From positions 82,189 through 146,188 of the forward strand of contig CAZAXF010000002.1 of the NCBI GenBank assembly GCA_964489055.1: a stretch of DNA of 64,000 nt, written 5' to 3'. The notes beneath the pieces are model-generated. The model had not been told where the DNA came from. It saw only the letters and a list, made by a program, of their open reading frames with translations, and ran no database searches. The translations under genes were made by a program, and so were the position numbers. Positions 33,811 through 42,327 of this stretch are shown here, one piece after another (the first letter of the stretch is position 1; each line of letters opens with the position of its first letter). This DNA is from 66-474 sp964489055 (GTDB lineage Bacteria > Pseudomonadota > Gammaproteobacteria > Xanthomonadales > Rhodanobacteraceae).

Positions 33811-34803
33811 ATGACAAATACCGCTTCGATCGCGGTTACACGGGACGATGCCGCGCCATGGATTACTGTCGTGGTCCCCATGTACAACGAAACCGCGAAT
33901 GTTCCGGAACTTGTGTCCCGTCTGGAAAAAATTGCGTGCACTTGTGATGGACGCTTGACCGTCGTTGCGGTCGATGACGGCAGCACAGATGGCACCGTTG
34001 AAAACGTTATTGCGCAGTTGCAGCGACTGCCGGGTTCGGTGGTAGTGGAACTGTCGCGCAATTTCGGCAAGGAATCGGCACTGCTCGCGGGCATGGACGA
34101 AGCCTTGAAGTTGCCATTTGACGTGCTCGTGCTCATGGACGCCGACTTGCAACACCCGCCGGAGGCGATTCCGGACATGCTTGCGAGATGGCGGGCGGGA
34201 AGCGACGTGGTTGTGGCCGCGCGGCGTTCGCGTTCTGCGGATGCGCCGACCGAAGCAATGTTGTCGCGGCTGTTCTACAAGCTATTCAATCGACTGGCCG
34301 CGGTCGAACTTGTGGACGGCGAAGGTGACTTTCGTTTGCTGGCTCGCGACGTGGTCGAGGCGCTGTGCCGCCTGCGCGAACAAGATCGGTTCACGAAAGG
34401 CTTGTACTCGTGGATAGGATTCCGCCAGGACAGGGTCTACGTCGATTTTGACGATCGGAGGACCGGTGTGAGCAAGTTCGGCCTTTCAAAGCGGCTCAGG
34501 CTGGCGGCGAGCGCAATCACCAGTTTTTCCGCGCGGCCGCTGCGGCTGGCGCTGCTTCTGGGGATTTTCGTGGGTGTTGTCTCCGTCATTCTGGGGTTTT
34601 GGATCGTTCTGCAGACCCTGATTTTCGGGAAGGACGTGCCGGGCTATGCATCCATATTCTGCGGCATGTGCTTTCTTGGTGGCGTGCAGCTTGCAACCAT
34701 CGGGCTGTTGGGCGAGTACGTGGGTCGTACGTATATCCAGACCAAGGGGAGGCCGCCTTACCTGCCCCGCAGAGTGATCAACGTTGGCACCGCGCCCGAC
34801 TGA
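33811..34803 (+). CDS. GtrB-like undecaprenyl-phosphate glycosyltransferase
   Basis: This protein of about 330 residues is a polytopic GT2 enzyme (DPMS/GtrB type) that moves a sugar from a nucleotide donor to undecaprenyl phosphate. WITVVVPMYNETANVPEL opens the GT2 fold; DDGSTDGT and LMDADLQHPPEAIPDM carry the donor and metal sites; FRQDRVYVDFDDR-TG-SKFGLSKRL precedes two C-terminal membrane helices (about 250-310). The G+C content and codon use are visibly lower than in serS just upstream (for example AAATTGCG..., GAATGTTCC...). It is followed by an overlapping gtrA. Confidence 0.88.
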   Translation: MTNTASIAVTRDDAAPWITVVVPMYNETANVPELVSRLEKIACTCDGRLTVVAVDDGSTDGTVENVIAQLQRLPGSVVVELSRNFGKESALLAGMDEALKLPFDVLVLMDADLQHPPEAIPDMLARWRAGSDVVVAARRSRSADAPTEAMLSRLFYKLFNRLAAVELVDGEGDFRLLARDVVEALCRLREQDRFTKGLYSWIGFRQDRVYVDFDDRRTGVSKFGLSKRLRLAASAITSFSARPLRLALLLGIFVGVVSVILGFWIVLQTLIFGKDVPGYASIFCGMCFLGGVQLATIGLLGEYVGRTYIQTKGRPPYLPRRVINVGTAPD

Positions 34804-35251
34804 CGAGCGGTACTCACCCAATTCGCAAGCCACGCGGCGTGCCCGCTGGTGGACGTATCCGGCATCGGGGGGGCTGGCCGGGCAGGGCGCCAGCTTCGTG
34901 CTGGTGGGTGGTGCACTCGTGTTGGTCGACTGGTCGGTATTCGTAGCGTTGAGCGCGCTCGGGATCATGCCGATCTTCGCGAACGTAGCGGGGCGTCTTG
35001 TCGGTGCCTTGCTCGGATTCTGGCTCAATGGGCACATCACCTTTGCACATGGGGGGACCCCACGCCTCGGCCGCGGTCGCTTCATGCGTTATGGGTCATT
35101 GTGGGCTGCATTGACGGCCTTGAGTACGCTTTCGGTCGTATTACTGACCCACTTTCTCGGTTTGCAATTTGCCTGGCTGGTAAAACCCGTCGTTGAAGTG
35201 TGCATGGCGGCGCTCAGTTTCCTGGTTTCGCGCCATTGGGTTTATCGGTAG
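34784..35251 (+). CDS. GtrA-like flippase
   Basis: This protein of about 155 residues has four membrane helices from residue 30 on. FVLVGGALVLVDWSVFVALSALG, VAGRLVGALLGFWLNGHITF and the closing FLVSRHWVYR are typical of the GtrA family, which flips undecaprenyl-linked sugars. No ATG precedes the first helix; a TTG at 34784 that overlaps gtrB by 20 bp is the most likely start, though later GTG codons are possible. Confidence 0.8.
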   Translation: MAPRPTDERYSPNSQATRRARWWTYPASGGLAGQGASFVLVGGALVLVDWSVFVALSALGIMPIFANVAGRLVGALLGFWLNGHITFAHGGTPRLGRGRFMRYGSLWAALTALSTLSVVLLTHFLGLQFAWLVKPVVEVCMAALSFLVSRHWVYR

Positions 35252-36524
35252 GTATGTCAGGCGCGCGGTCAAAAGGCGCATAGCCCCAAGCATGCAGCAG
35301 CTTCAGACGATGGTAGGCAACCTGAGGTTGGTTGAAGTAGATCTTTCCAAGCAACCCGCGGTCTACGTGGGGCCACGTGTCACGGATGGTTTGGGCGGTG
35401 ACGCGGGTGCGGATGCTGATGTGCCGGGCTCGCGAACTCAGTTGTAGCGCGTTGCCAAAGGCAAAGACGGCAATGACGATCATCGCGACGCGCAAACGGC
35501 GCGATGGTTCGGACACGTGGATGCAGCAAAGCATCCCGAAAAGGCCCAGCCAGAAGAGTATGGAAAAGCTCACGTAGCGACTGGCAAACGCCTGCTCGGG
35601 GCCAAGCTCGGGGCCGCGACCGAGTGCAACCAGCACACCGGAAAGCAACCCGAAGGCCGCGAGCCCGATCCACGGCAGGCAGGTCGGCTCTCGTCGGTTG
35701 CGCCAGGCTGCCCACGCTGCCAGCCCGATGCCCACCAGGGCAAGCCACGGTGCCACATCGGTAGTCAGCCGTGCGATGCCCGCGCCGATGAAGTTGAGGA
35801 GGTAGTGCAGCTCGCCCCACACGTCGTGGGCTTCGGCCGGCGTGGCGAAGCGCCGATAGACCAGTGCAATGCCCGCGCATGCCAGCACCCAGGGAGCTGC
35901 GAAAAAAAGCCGACGACGTATCGACACGTCGTGCCGGATTGCGATCAACAGCAAAGCGACGGGAAAGACTGCCAAGCCCGTGGCAAAGCTGGTACAGGCC
36001 AGCGCGGCACCCGCGAGTGCGATGAAGTCGTGCCAAGCCGTGAGCCTGGGCCGGGTGAGGGACCAGATGACGGTGATCGCGCCCAGCAAACACAGGAATA
36101 CCGCGACCTGCCAACCCCACTGCAGGTTTGCGAGGTGCCCCGGATACAGGGCCAGAAACACCATCGCCGAAGCCATTGCTACACGTGCGCGGTTGTTGAA
36201 GGAAAATGTCGCGCGAATGAAGTACAGGATGATCCCCGCACTCGCCAACAACAGCAGCCAGCTCACCGTGTCGGCCAACCACGGTCGTCCCGAAGAAACT
36301 TTCGCGGCAACAAGCAATACGGCGTAGGCTGCCGTGTGGATGTGGCCGCCATCGAATCTGGGAAATGCCGATTGCAGCAGTCGGCCCTGGCGCAAGGCCT
36401 CGAGCATCGGCACGAGGTTGAGGTGGTCCCACAACATCATCGGAATCTGCCACAGCAGAGTCATCGAGAGCAGGGCGGCGGCAAGGGCAACGAACAGCCA
36501 TTCCGGCAGTCGGCGTGATTGCAT
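35214..36524 (-). CDS. Polytopic membrane protein, possible sugar transferase of the Gtr cassette
   Basis: This protein of about 436 residues has 10-12 predicted membrane helices, a large early loop with the acidic motif FDGGHIHTAAY, and a long C-terminal soluble tail. The topology is like that of GT-C-type glycosyltransferases and of the variable third gene (gtrII/gtrX) of seroconversion cassettes, but I see no diagnostic family motif. It is convergent with gtrA and overlaps it by 38 bp. ATG 36524 or GTG 36536 may be the start. Codon use is also less G+C-rich than in neighbouring housekeeping genes. Confidence 0.6.
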   Translation of the reverse strand: MQSRRLPEWLFVALAAALLSMTLLWQIPMMLWDHLNLVPMLEALRQGRLLQSAFPRFDGGHIHTAAYAVLLVAAKVSSGRPWLADTVSWLLLLASAGIILYFIRATFSFNNRARVAMASAMVFLALYPGHLANLQWGWQVAVFLCLLGAITVIWSLTRPRLTAWHDFIALAGAALACTSFATGLAVFPVALLLIAIRHDVSIRRRLFFAAPWVLACAGIALVYRRFATPAEAHDVWGELHYLLNFIGAGIARLTTDVAPWLALVGIGLAAWAAWRNRREPTCLPWIGLAAFGLLSGVLVALGRGPELGPEQAFASRYVSFSILFWLGLFGMLCCIHVSEPSRRLRVAMIVIAVFAFGNALQLSSRARHISIRTRVTAQTIRDTWPHVDRGLLGKIYFNQPQVAYHRLKLLHAWGYAPFDRAPDIPTDKPNGAKPGN

Positions 36525-37179
36525 GTCGGGGGTCACGGTGATGATCGGGAGCTTGCAATAATAGGGATGAACGTCATCGCCGTCGCTTGATGTTTACCCG
36601 CGGCAATCTGATGATTGGTGAAAACTGGTAACGCAGGATCTTTCCAACAGCACCGGATGACCCGTGATCATGGCGCGTTCGAGCGGGACGTCTGATATGA
36701 GCGACGAGCGCAAGCCGAAGGTCGAGCCGTATCCGGGCCCTGGTGGCTGGGGATAGGTGAAGTCGCTCAAGGTAGTCCTGAAGCGCGAGCAGGTGCCGAT
36801 CCCTTCGGAAGTGGGTGCCGGTGTGGGTGGTGACCTGATTTTCTCTTGTTTCGGACAGCGTGCTCGCAGGACGCGGTCCGAACATGACCAGGTACGGCGC
36901 GGGTCTTGCGTGGATGCCGGACGATCTCCGTCAGGCGACGGACAGAAAGGAGCCGCCGCCGGGCAGGGCGCAGGGCGCGCGGTCCGCCAAGACCCCCGCG
37001 TGGTGCGTCACCCGCGCTTTGTGTCTGCACGCGTGCCAGGCAGGGGTACGTTGCATTTTGCCGCCGCACCACGCAGGGCGATGTCCTGGTTTGCAAGCGG
37101 CAAGCGCAGCCGCAGCGCCAATTCCAGGTACGCTGCGCCTTAGACGCTCAGGCCGTGGGCATCCGCAAGGCGCAGCGTC
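36525..37179. other. Degenerate intergenic stretch at the right end of the accessory segment
   Basis: These 650 bp have no intact gene. They hold the start of a broken oxidoreductase gene (36697) and possibly the lost 3' part of the truncated pirin gene (37180-37518). The remainder I cannot assign. Confidence 0.5.
36697..36840 (+). pseudogene. Remnant of an FdhF/YdeP-type molybdopterin oxidoreductase gene (5' end only)
   Basis: From ATG 36697 the frame reads MSDERKPKVEPYPGPGGWG, stop, then VKSLKVVLKREQVPI. Intact FdhF/YdeP-family oxidoreductases (about 760 residues) begin in just this way, with GGWGxVKS continuous. An in-frame TAG at 36754-36756 replaces the expected serine or alanine codon, and similarity disappears soon after. 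No molybdopterin-domain motif is seen downstream. The identification rests on about 35 residues. Confidence 0.55.
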
Positions 37180-37518
37180 TCATCCCAGGGCGGCCGGCGT
37201 GCGTTCGGAATGCACGATGCCGCGGCCCGCGGTCATCCAGTTCACCGCGCCCGGCTCGATGAGCTGGGTGTTGCCCAGCCCGTCCTTGTGCTCGACGCGG
37301 CCTTCCCAAAGGTAGGTCACGGTGGCGAGGCCGATGTGCGGATGCGGACGCACGTCCATCGCCTGGTCGGGCGGCACGGTGACGGGACCCAGGTGATCCA
37401 TGAATACGAATGGCCCGACGCCGTGTCCGTGCGCCGCGGGCAGCACGCGGCTGACGAAGAAACCACCGCCGAGGTCGCGGCGATGTCCGCGCGCGCGTTC
37501 GCGAACGACTGCGTTCAT
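37180..37518 (-). pseudogene. Truncated pirin-family gene
   Basis: The frame starts at ATG 37518 with a perfect AAGGAG upstream and encodes 112 residues of the pirin N-terminal cupin domain, including metal-site histidines in VRPHPHIGLATVTYLWEGRVEHKD and GIVHSERTP. It then ends abruptly at a TGA. Pirins are about 230-300 residues with a second cupin domain, which is missing in all frames downstream. So this is a 3'-truncated gene; the surviving domain retains its ligands but the protein is probably inactive. Confidence 0.78.
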
Positions 37519-37724
37519 GGTGGTTCTCCTTCAGTGGCGTTGCCTTGCCGGATGGTGGCCCGCCGGCGCGCAGTTGTCGAATCGACATGTGGTCAGGCCA
37601 GTGCCGGATTGCTGCGGGGACAAGGTGGAAGAAGCCGACGGACCGTCCCTCCGGAGCGGTTCAGGACGCGCGTTGACCGCGTGATACCATCGCGACGATT
37701 CAGCCGTCCACATGGAATCGCGCA

Positions 37725-38870
37725 ATGCAGATCGAAACCAAGTTGCCGAAGGTCGGCACCACCATCTTCACCGTGATGAGCCAGCTTGCCCTGGAACACA
37801 AGGCGGTGAACCTGGGGCAGGGCTTTCCCGACTTCGAAACGCCGGCCAGCCTGCGCGACGCGCTGGCGCGCGCGATGAACCAGGGGCACAACCAGTACGC
37901 GCCGATGAGCGGCATTCCGAAGCTGCGTGAACAGATCGCGCTGCACGTGAACCGGTTGTACAAACGCCGCATCAGCGCCGATACCGAAGTGACGGTGACC
38001 TCCGGCGCCACCGAGGCGATCTTCGCGGCGATCGCCTGCGCGGTGCGCACGGACGACGAGGTGATCGTGCTCGATCCCTGTTACGACTGCTACGAGCCGG
38101 CGATCGCACTGGCGGGTGGCCATGCCGTGCACGTACCGTTGGACATGACCGACTTTTCGGTGGACTGGCAGCGTGTGCGCGACACCATCACGCCGAAGAC
38201 CCGCATGATCATGGTCAACAGCCCGCACAACCCCTCGGGCGCGGTGTTCGCCGAATCCGACCTGGACGCGCTGGAGGAAATTGCCGGCAAGCACGGGTTG
38301 CTGGTGCTGTCCGACGAGGTGTACGAACACATCGTGTTCGACGGCCGCGAGCACCTCAGCGTGTCGCGCCGGCCGGAGCTTGCCGAGCGCAGCTTCGTGA
38401 TTTCCTCGTTCGGCAAGACCTGGCACTGCACCGGCTGGAAGGTAGGCTATTGCGTGGCACCCAAGCAGCTCACGGCCGAATTTCGCAAGGTGCACCAGTA
38501 CCTGACCTTCTGCACCTTCCATCCCGCGCAGTGCGCGTTTGCCGAGGTCATGGCCAGCGAGCCGCAGCACGCGCAGCAGCTTTCGGCGTTCTACCAGGCC
38601 AAGCGCGACCGCTTCCGCGAATTGCTGGCCGACACGCGCTTCAAGCTGCCCGAAGTGCACGGCGGCTATTTCCAGTTGGCCGACTATTCGGCCATCCGCG
38701 ATACCGATGACCTGAACTTCTGCGAATGGCTGGTGCGCGAGGCCGGCGTCGCCGCCATCCCGGTCTCGGCGTTCTGCGAGACCGCGCCCGAGGCGAAACT
38801 GGTGCGCTTCTGCTTCGCCAAGAATGACGACACGCTGGAAGCTGCGGCCGAACGACTGGGCAAGTTGTAA
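37725..38870 (+). CDS. PLP-dependent aminotransferase, YbdL/glutamine transaminase K type
   Basis: This 381-residue class I aminotransferase has NLGQGFPDFETP near the N-terminus, the cofactor-binding NSPHNPSGAVF, LSDEVYEHIVFDG, and the PLP lysine in SSFGKTWHCTGWKVGY. It resembles E. coli YbdL (methionine aminotransferase) and glutamine transaminase K, which prefer glutamine or methionine with 2-oxo acids such as 4-methylthio-2-oxobutanoate. An omega-amidase gene lies downstream, the natural partner that removes the 2-oxoglutaramate product. The 766-bp gap between them is filled with repeats. Confidence 0.9.
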   Translation: MQIETKLPKVGTTIFTVMSQLALEHKAVNLGQGFPDFETPASLRDALARAMNQGHNQYAPMSGIPKLREQIALHVNRLYKRRISADTEVTVTSGATEAIFAAIACAVRTDDEVIVLDPCYDCYEPAIALAGGHAVHVPLDMTDFSVDWQRVRDTITPKTRMIMVNSPHNPSGAVFAESDLDALEEIAGKHGLLVLSDEVYEHIVFDGREHLSVSRRPELAERSFVISSFGKTWHCTGWKVGYCVAPKQLTAEFRKVHQYLTFCTFHPAQCAFAEVMASEPQHAQQLSAFYQAKRDRFRELLADTRFKLPEVHGGYFQLADYSAIRDTDDLNFCEWLVREAGVAAIPVSAFCETAPEAKLVRFCFAKNDDTLEAAAERLGKL

Positions 38871-38911
38871 GTAATGCCGGAGGAGCCTGGTCGCGGATTG
38901 TCCATGCAGGA

Positions 38912-39348
38912 GCTTTTGCCACGGATTGGCACGGCTCAAGAGCCTTGGACGCGGGATTGACGCGGATGGCGCGGACAAAGGCGGAGCTCTCCCGATCCGT
39001 GTACATCCNNNNNNNNNNNNNNNNNNNNNNNNNNNNNNNNNNNNNNNNNNNNNNNNNNNNNNNNNNNNNNNNNNNNNNNNNNNNNNNNNNNNNNNNNNNN
39101 NNNNNNNNACATCCGTGCAGATCCGTGGCCAAATGTTTTGGTACAAATCGGCTGCGGCAGAGCGCTTTGCCACGGATTGGCACGGATCAAGAGCCTTGGA
39201 CGCGGATTGACGCGGATGGCGCGGACAAAGGCGGAGCTCTCCCGATCCGTGTACATCCGTGCAGATCCGTGGCCAAATGTTTTGGTACAAATCGGCTGCG
39301 GCAGAGCTTTTTGCCACGGATTGACACGGATGCACACGGATTACGGGC
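38912..39348. repeat. 144-bp tandem repeat array interrupted by a scaffold gap
   Basis: The sequence GCCACGGATTG recurs at 38918, 39169 and 39313; the two copies right of the gap are exactly 144 bp apart. The unit includes GGCGCGGACAAAGGCGGAGC and an inverted pair of the type CCACGGATTGGCACGGAT versus ATCCGTGCAGATCCGTGG. The left flank ends in ACATCC and the right flank starts with ACATCC, in register with the unit. So the number of copies is unresolved in this assembly. Confidence 0.88.
39009..39108. other. Scaffold gap (100 N) inside the 144-bp repeat
   Basis: Exactly 100 N, the conventional size for a gap of unknown length. It lies within a tandem array, which explains why assembly failed. 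Confidence 0.99.
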
Positions 39349-39418
39349 GTGCGGTGTGGATGATGCGGAGCAGACCTTCGGTCATCGCCTGGCGTGAGCC
39401 GCGCATGCCCACAGGATC

Positions 39419-39545
39419 CGTCATTCCGGGGCTGCCCGCGCTGTGTGCGGGCAGAACCCGGAATCCAGATTTTCACATGGCAAGCGTCAAGAGCTGGATT
39501 CCGGGTTCCATCACCGACGATGTCGGTGATGGCCCCGGAATGACG
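39419..39545. repeat. Two-armed palindromic intergenic repeat, copy B
   Basis: A 127-bp element has the same outer 14-bp inverted repeat (39419-39432 and 39532-39545) and the same inner pair (39455-39468 and 39494-39507) as copy A. The loop stems differ: the left arm is CTGCCCGC paired with GCGGGCAG (CTCCC/GGGAG in copy A), the right arm ATCACCGAC paired with GTCGGTGAT (ATCGCCG/CGGCGAT in copy A). Pairing is kept although sequence changed. Confidence 0.92.
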
Positions 39546-39636
39546 AAATGAAGTGGCTGGGCTTCGAAGGGTTTGATCCGCGCCTGTCCGCGTGAATCCG
39601 CGACCAGAAAATTTGAAGATCAACGCGAGCAATTGA

Positions 39637-40428
39637 ATGCAAAACCTGAAAGTATCCCTGGTGCAAGGCGCCACCCGCTGGCACGACCCGGACGGCAACC
39701 GCGAATACTACGGCTCGCTGATGGCGCCGCTGGCGGGACAGAGTGACCTGGTGGTATTGCCGGAAACCTTCACCAGCGGGTTTTCCAACGAGGCCATCGA
39801 CCAGGCCGAGACCATGGACGGGCCGACGCTTGCGTGGCTGCGCGAGCAGGCGAACGCGCTGGGTGCCGCCGTCACAGGCAGCGTGCAGTTGCGCGTCGGC
39901 GAGGGCGTGTACAACCGGCTGCTGTTCGTGACGCCGGACGGCGACGTGAAACACTACGACAAGCGCCACCTGTTCCGCTACGCCAACGAGCACAAGCGCT
40001 ACGCGGCCGGGCGGGATCGCCTGGTGGTGGAATGGCGCGGGTGGAAGATCTGCCCGCTGGTCTGCTACGACCTGCGGTTTCCGGTGTTCTCGCGCAACGG
40101 GCACGATGCCGACGGCGGGTTCGATTACGACCTGGTGTTGTTCGTGGCCAACTGGCCGGCCGTACGCGCGCATGCCTGGCGCACGCTGTTGCGGGCGCGC
40201 GCGATCGAGAACCTTGCCTGTTGCATCGGGCTGAACCGGGTCGGTGTGGACGGCAACGACATCGCGTATTCGGGCGACAGCGTGGTGCTCGATCATCTCG
40301 GCCAGCCCATGGCCGAGCTGGGCGCGCAGGAACAGGTCGTCACGGTGGCGCTGGACCACGACGCGCTGGCGGCGTTCCGCGGAAAGTTCCCGGCGTGGAT
40401 GGATGCCGATACATTCCAATTGACGTGA
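39637..40428 (+). CDS. Omega-amidase YafV-like (nitrilase superfamily)
   Basis: This 263-residue nitrilase-superfamily amidase has the catalytic triad glutamate in VVLPETFTSGFSN (about residue 43), lysine in HYDKRHLFRYANEH and cysteine in ICPLVCYDLRFPVFSRN. The sequence matches YafV/omega-amidase, which hydrolyses 2-oxoglutaramate or 2-oxosuccinamate. Together with the aminotransferase at 37725 it makes glutamine-driven transamination irreversible, for instance in methionine salvage. Pairing of the two functions is established in other organisms; cotranscription here is doubtful, given the repeats in between. Confidence 0.92.
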   Translation: MQNLKVSLVQGATRWHDPDGNREYYGSLMAPLAGQSDLVVLPETFTSGFSNEAIDQAETMDGPTLAWLREQANALGAAVTGSVQLRVGEGVYNRLLFVTPDGDVKHYDKRHLFRYANEHKRYAAGRDRLVVEWRGWKICPLVCYDLRFPVFSRNGHDADGGFDYDLVLFVANWPAVRAHAWRTLLRARAIENLACCIGLNRVGVDGNDIAYSGDSVVLDHLGQPMAELGAQEQVVTVALDHDALAAFRGKFPAWMDADTFQLT

Positions 40429-40448
40429 CACTTTCCCTTCTCCCTCCG

Positions 40449-40636
40449 GGAGAAGGTGCCCCGAAGGGGCGGATGAGGGTTCGGATCCCGGCNNNNNNNN
40501 NNNNNNNNNNNNNNNNNNNNNNNNNNNNNNNNNNNNNNNNNNNNNNNNNNNNNNNNNNNNNNNNNNNNNNNNNNNNNNNNNNNNNNNNNNNNGGAGAAGG
40601 TGCCCCGAAGGGGCGGATGAGGGTTCGGATCCCGGC
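40449..40636. repeat. 44-bp exact duplication flanking a scaffold gap
   Basis: The 44 bp from GGAGAAGGTGCCCC to GGATCCCGGC occur at 40449-40492 and again at 40593-40636, immediately left and right of 100 N (40493-40592). This is what results when two contigs whose ends overlap by 44 bp are joined with a fixed-size gap. The piece also contains a CCCTCCGGGAG hairpin typical of dispersed repeats. Confidence 0.88.
40493..40592. other. Scaffold gap (100 N)
   Basis: Exactly 100 N between two identical 44-bp flanks. The true distance may be zero or negative. Confidence 0.99.
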
Positions 40637-40700
40637 GCCATGCAACATTGCGCGGGCGCGGACCTTCACCCCCGACCCCTCTCCCGGAGGGAGCGGGGCG

Positions 40701-41048
40701 TCAGAGGATTGCGAGCACGTTTTCGGGAGGGCGGCCGATGGCGGCCTTGCCGTTGGCGAAAACCACCGGGCGTTCGATCAGGATCGGGTGCGTGACCATG
40801 GCTTCGATCAACTGCTTGCGGGTGAGCTTGGCGTCGTCGAGGCCGAGTTCGGCATAGACCGCTTCACCCTTGCGCATCAGTTCGCGTGGTTGCAGGCCCA
40901 GCAGTTTCAGGGCGCGGTCGATGTCCTGCGCGGTGGGAGGATTCTTCTGGTAGTCGACGACTTCGGGCGCGATGTCGCGCTCGCGCAGCAGTTCCAGGGT
41001 GCCGCGCGACTTGGAGCAGCGCGGGTTGTGCCAGATGGTGACGGACAT
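40701..41048 (-). CDS. ArsC-family glutaredoxin-dependent reductase
   Basis: This 115-residue thioredoxin-fold protein has the ArsC active site HNPRCSKSRGTLELL (cysteine about residue 10) and the closing motif HPILIERPVV with the conserved arginine. This is the type annotated as glutaredoxin-dependent arsenate reductase. No arsR, arsB or arsenic-related gene is adjacent, so another reductase role is as likely. ATG 41048 is chosen over an upstream start because the family begins at the first beta strand. Confidence 0.85.
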   Translation of the reverse strand: MSVTIWHNPRCSKSRGTLELLRERDIAPEVVDYQKNPPTAQDIDRALKLLGLQPRELMRKGEAVYAELGLDDAKLTRKQLIEAMVTHPILIERPVVFANGKAAIGRPPENVLAIL

Positions 41049-41094
41049 GTCGGCAAGGGCTCCGAAGGGGTATGGAAAGATCGGCGGGCGCGGG

Positions 41095-42327
41095 TCAGTT
41101 GCCGCGCTTCGGGCCTCGGCCGCCGCGGGGTCCGCGCGAACCCCTGTTGCCGCGCTTGCGGTCATCGGATGAGCGGTTCCCGGGGTTGTTCTTGTTGCCG
41201 GGGGTGTCGCCGGCGAACCAGGTGCGCACCGAGGGCAGTTCCTGGCCCGGTGCGACGCCGCGTCCCTTGCGGCGCTTCTTGCGCGCGGGCTTGTCGGGTT
41301 TCAGCACGTTGCCGTTGACGTCGCCGCGCTTCGGGCCGCGGCGGGGCTTGCCCCGCTTGCCGAAGTCGTCCGGGCGGACCCGGTCGAACGCGGCCAGCTC
41401 GCGGGCTTCGTCGTGGCGCACGCCGGTCCAGGCGTGCGGGGTATGGCTGGCCGGGCGGATCTCGGTGGCGCCGCGCGTGGCGTGGCGCTGGTGCAGGACG
41501 GGTTTCAAGGACAACGTCGGCCGGGCCGGGCCGGCACCGGCCAGTTCGCGCAGCGCCTTGATCGCATCCTCGGGCAGCGCTTCGTTCTGGCCGGGGCGGA
41601 GGCCGCGGGGCAACTCCACGTTGCCGTAGCGGATGCGCTTCAGGCGGCTGACCAGGAAGCCCTGGGAATCCCATAGGCGCCGCACCTCACGGTTGCGGCC
41701 TTCGTGCATGACCACGCGGAACCAGGAATGGCTTCCGCCGCGGTTGACCACCTGGATCTGGTCGAAGCGGGCCGGGCCGTCGTCCAGTTCCACGCCGGCC
41801 TTGAGCTTTTCCAGCGTCTCGTCGGGAACCTCGCCGTGCACGCGGCACAGGTATTCGCGTTCCACTTCGTTGGCCGGGTGCATCAGCGCGTTGGCAAGCT
41901 CGCCGTCGGTGGTCAGCAGCAGCAGGCCGGTGGTGTTGGCGTCCAGGCGCCCCACGGAAATCCAGCGCGAACCATTGAGGCGGGGCAGGTTTTCGAACAC
42001 GGTCGGGCGGCCTTCAGGGTCGTCGCGCGTGGTCAGTTCGCCCTCGGGCTTGTGGTACATCAGCACCGCGGCCTGATCGTGGTGGTCGGTGGCCACCACG
42101 AAGTGCTTGCGGTCGATTTCCACGCGATCGCCGGCGCGCACGCTCGAACCGGTCTGCGCCGTGCTGCCGTTGACCAGGATCTCGCCGGCGCCGATGCGCT
42201 CTTCGAGCATGCGCCGCGAACCCAGGCCGGCGTTGGCCAGCACCTTGTGCAGGCGCTCCTCGATGGCATTGGATGGATCGGTGGTCGACCGTTTCAGGGT
42301 CAGCAGGCTGCGTGGAGCGGAACTCAT
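41095..42327 (-). CDS. rluB: 23S rRNA pseudouridine synthase RluB-like, with long basic tail
   Basis: This 410-residue protein has an S4 RNA-binding domain (about residues 18-75, ERLHKVLANAGLGSRRMLEERI) and an RsuA/RluB-type synthase domain with the catalytic aspartate in SVGRLDANTTGLLLLTTDG. RluB makes pseudouridine 2605 in the 23S rRNA. The last 130 or so residues form a very basic, G/R/K/N-rich disordered tail (ending GSRGPRGGRGPKRGN) typical of RluB. GAGGATG precedes the ATG, which overlaps the scpB stop by 4 bp. Confidence 0.9.
   Translation of the reverse strand: MSSAPRSLLTLKRSTTDPSNAIEERLHKVLANAGLGSRRMLEERIGAGEILVNGSTAQTGSSVRAGDRVEIDRKHFVVATDHHDQAAVLMYHKPEGELTTRDDPEGRPTVFENLPRLNGSRWISVGRLDANTTGLLLLTTDGELANALMHPANEVEREYLCRVHGEVPDETLEKLKAGVELDDGPARFDQIQVVNRGGSHSWFRVVMHEGRNREVRRLWDSQGFLVSRLKRIRYGNVELPRGLRPGQNEALPEDAIKALRELAGAGPARPTLSLKPVLHQRHATRGATEIRPASHTPHAWTGVRHDEARELAAFDRVRPDDFGKRGKPRRGPKRGDVNGNVLKPDKPARKKRRKGRGVAPGQELPSVRTWFAGDTPGNKNNPGNRSSDDRKRGNRGSRGPRGGRGPKRGN

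Noticed and set aside
35517..36518. Plus-strand frame of 333 residues
   Set aside because: Antisense to the polytopic membrane protein; Q/R/H-rich composition with no membrane helices or motifs.
38936..39400. Open frames with repeated IRVNPW/RSVAK-type peptides around the first gap
   Set aside because: They are translations of the 144-bp repeat (48 codons per unit) and run through N. Such peptides are a common artefact of this kind of repeat.
40701..41048. Arsenic resistance locus
   Set aside because: A lone ArsC-family protein without arsR, arsB/acr3 or other arsenic genes does not make a resistance locus.
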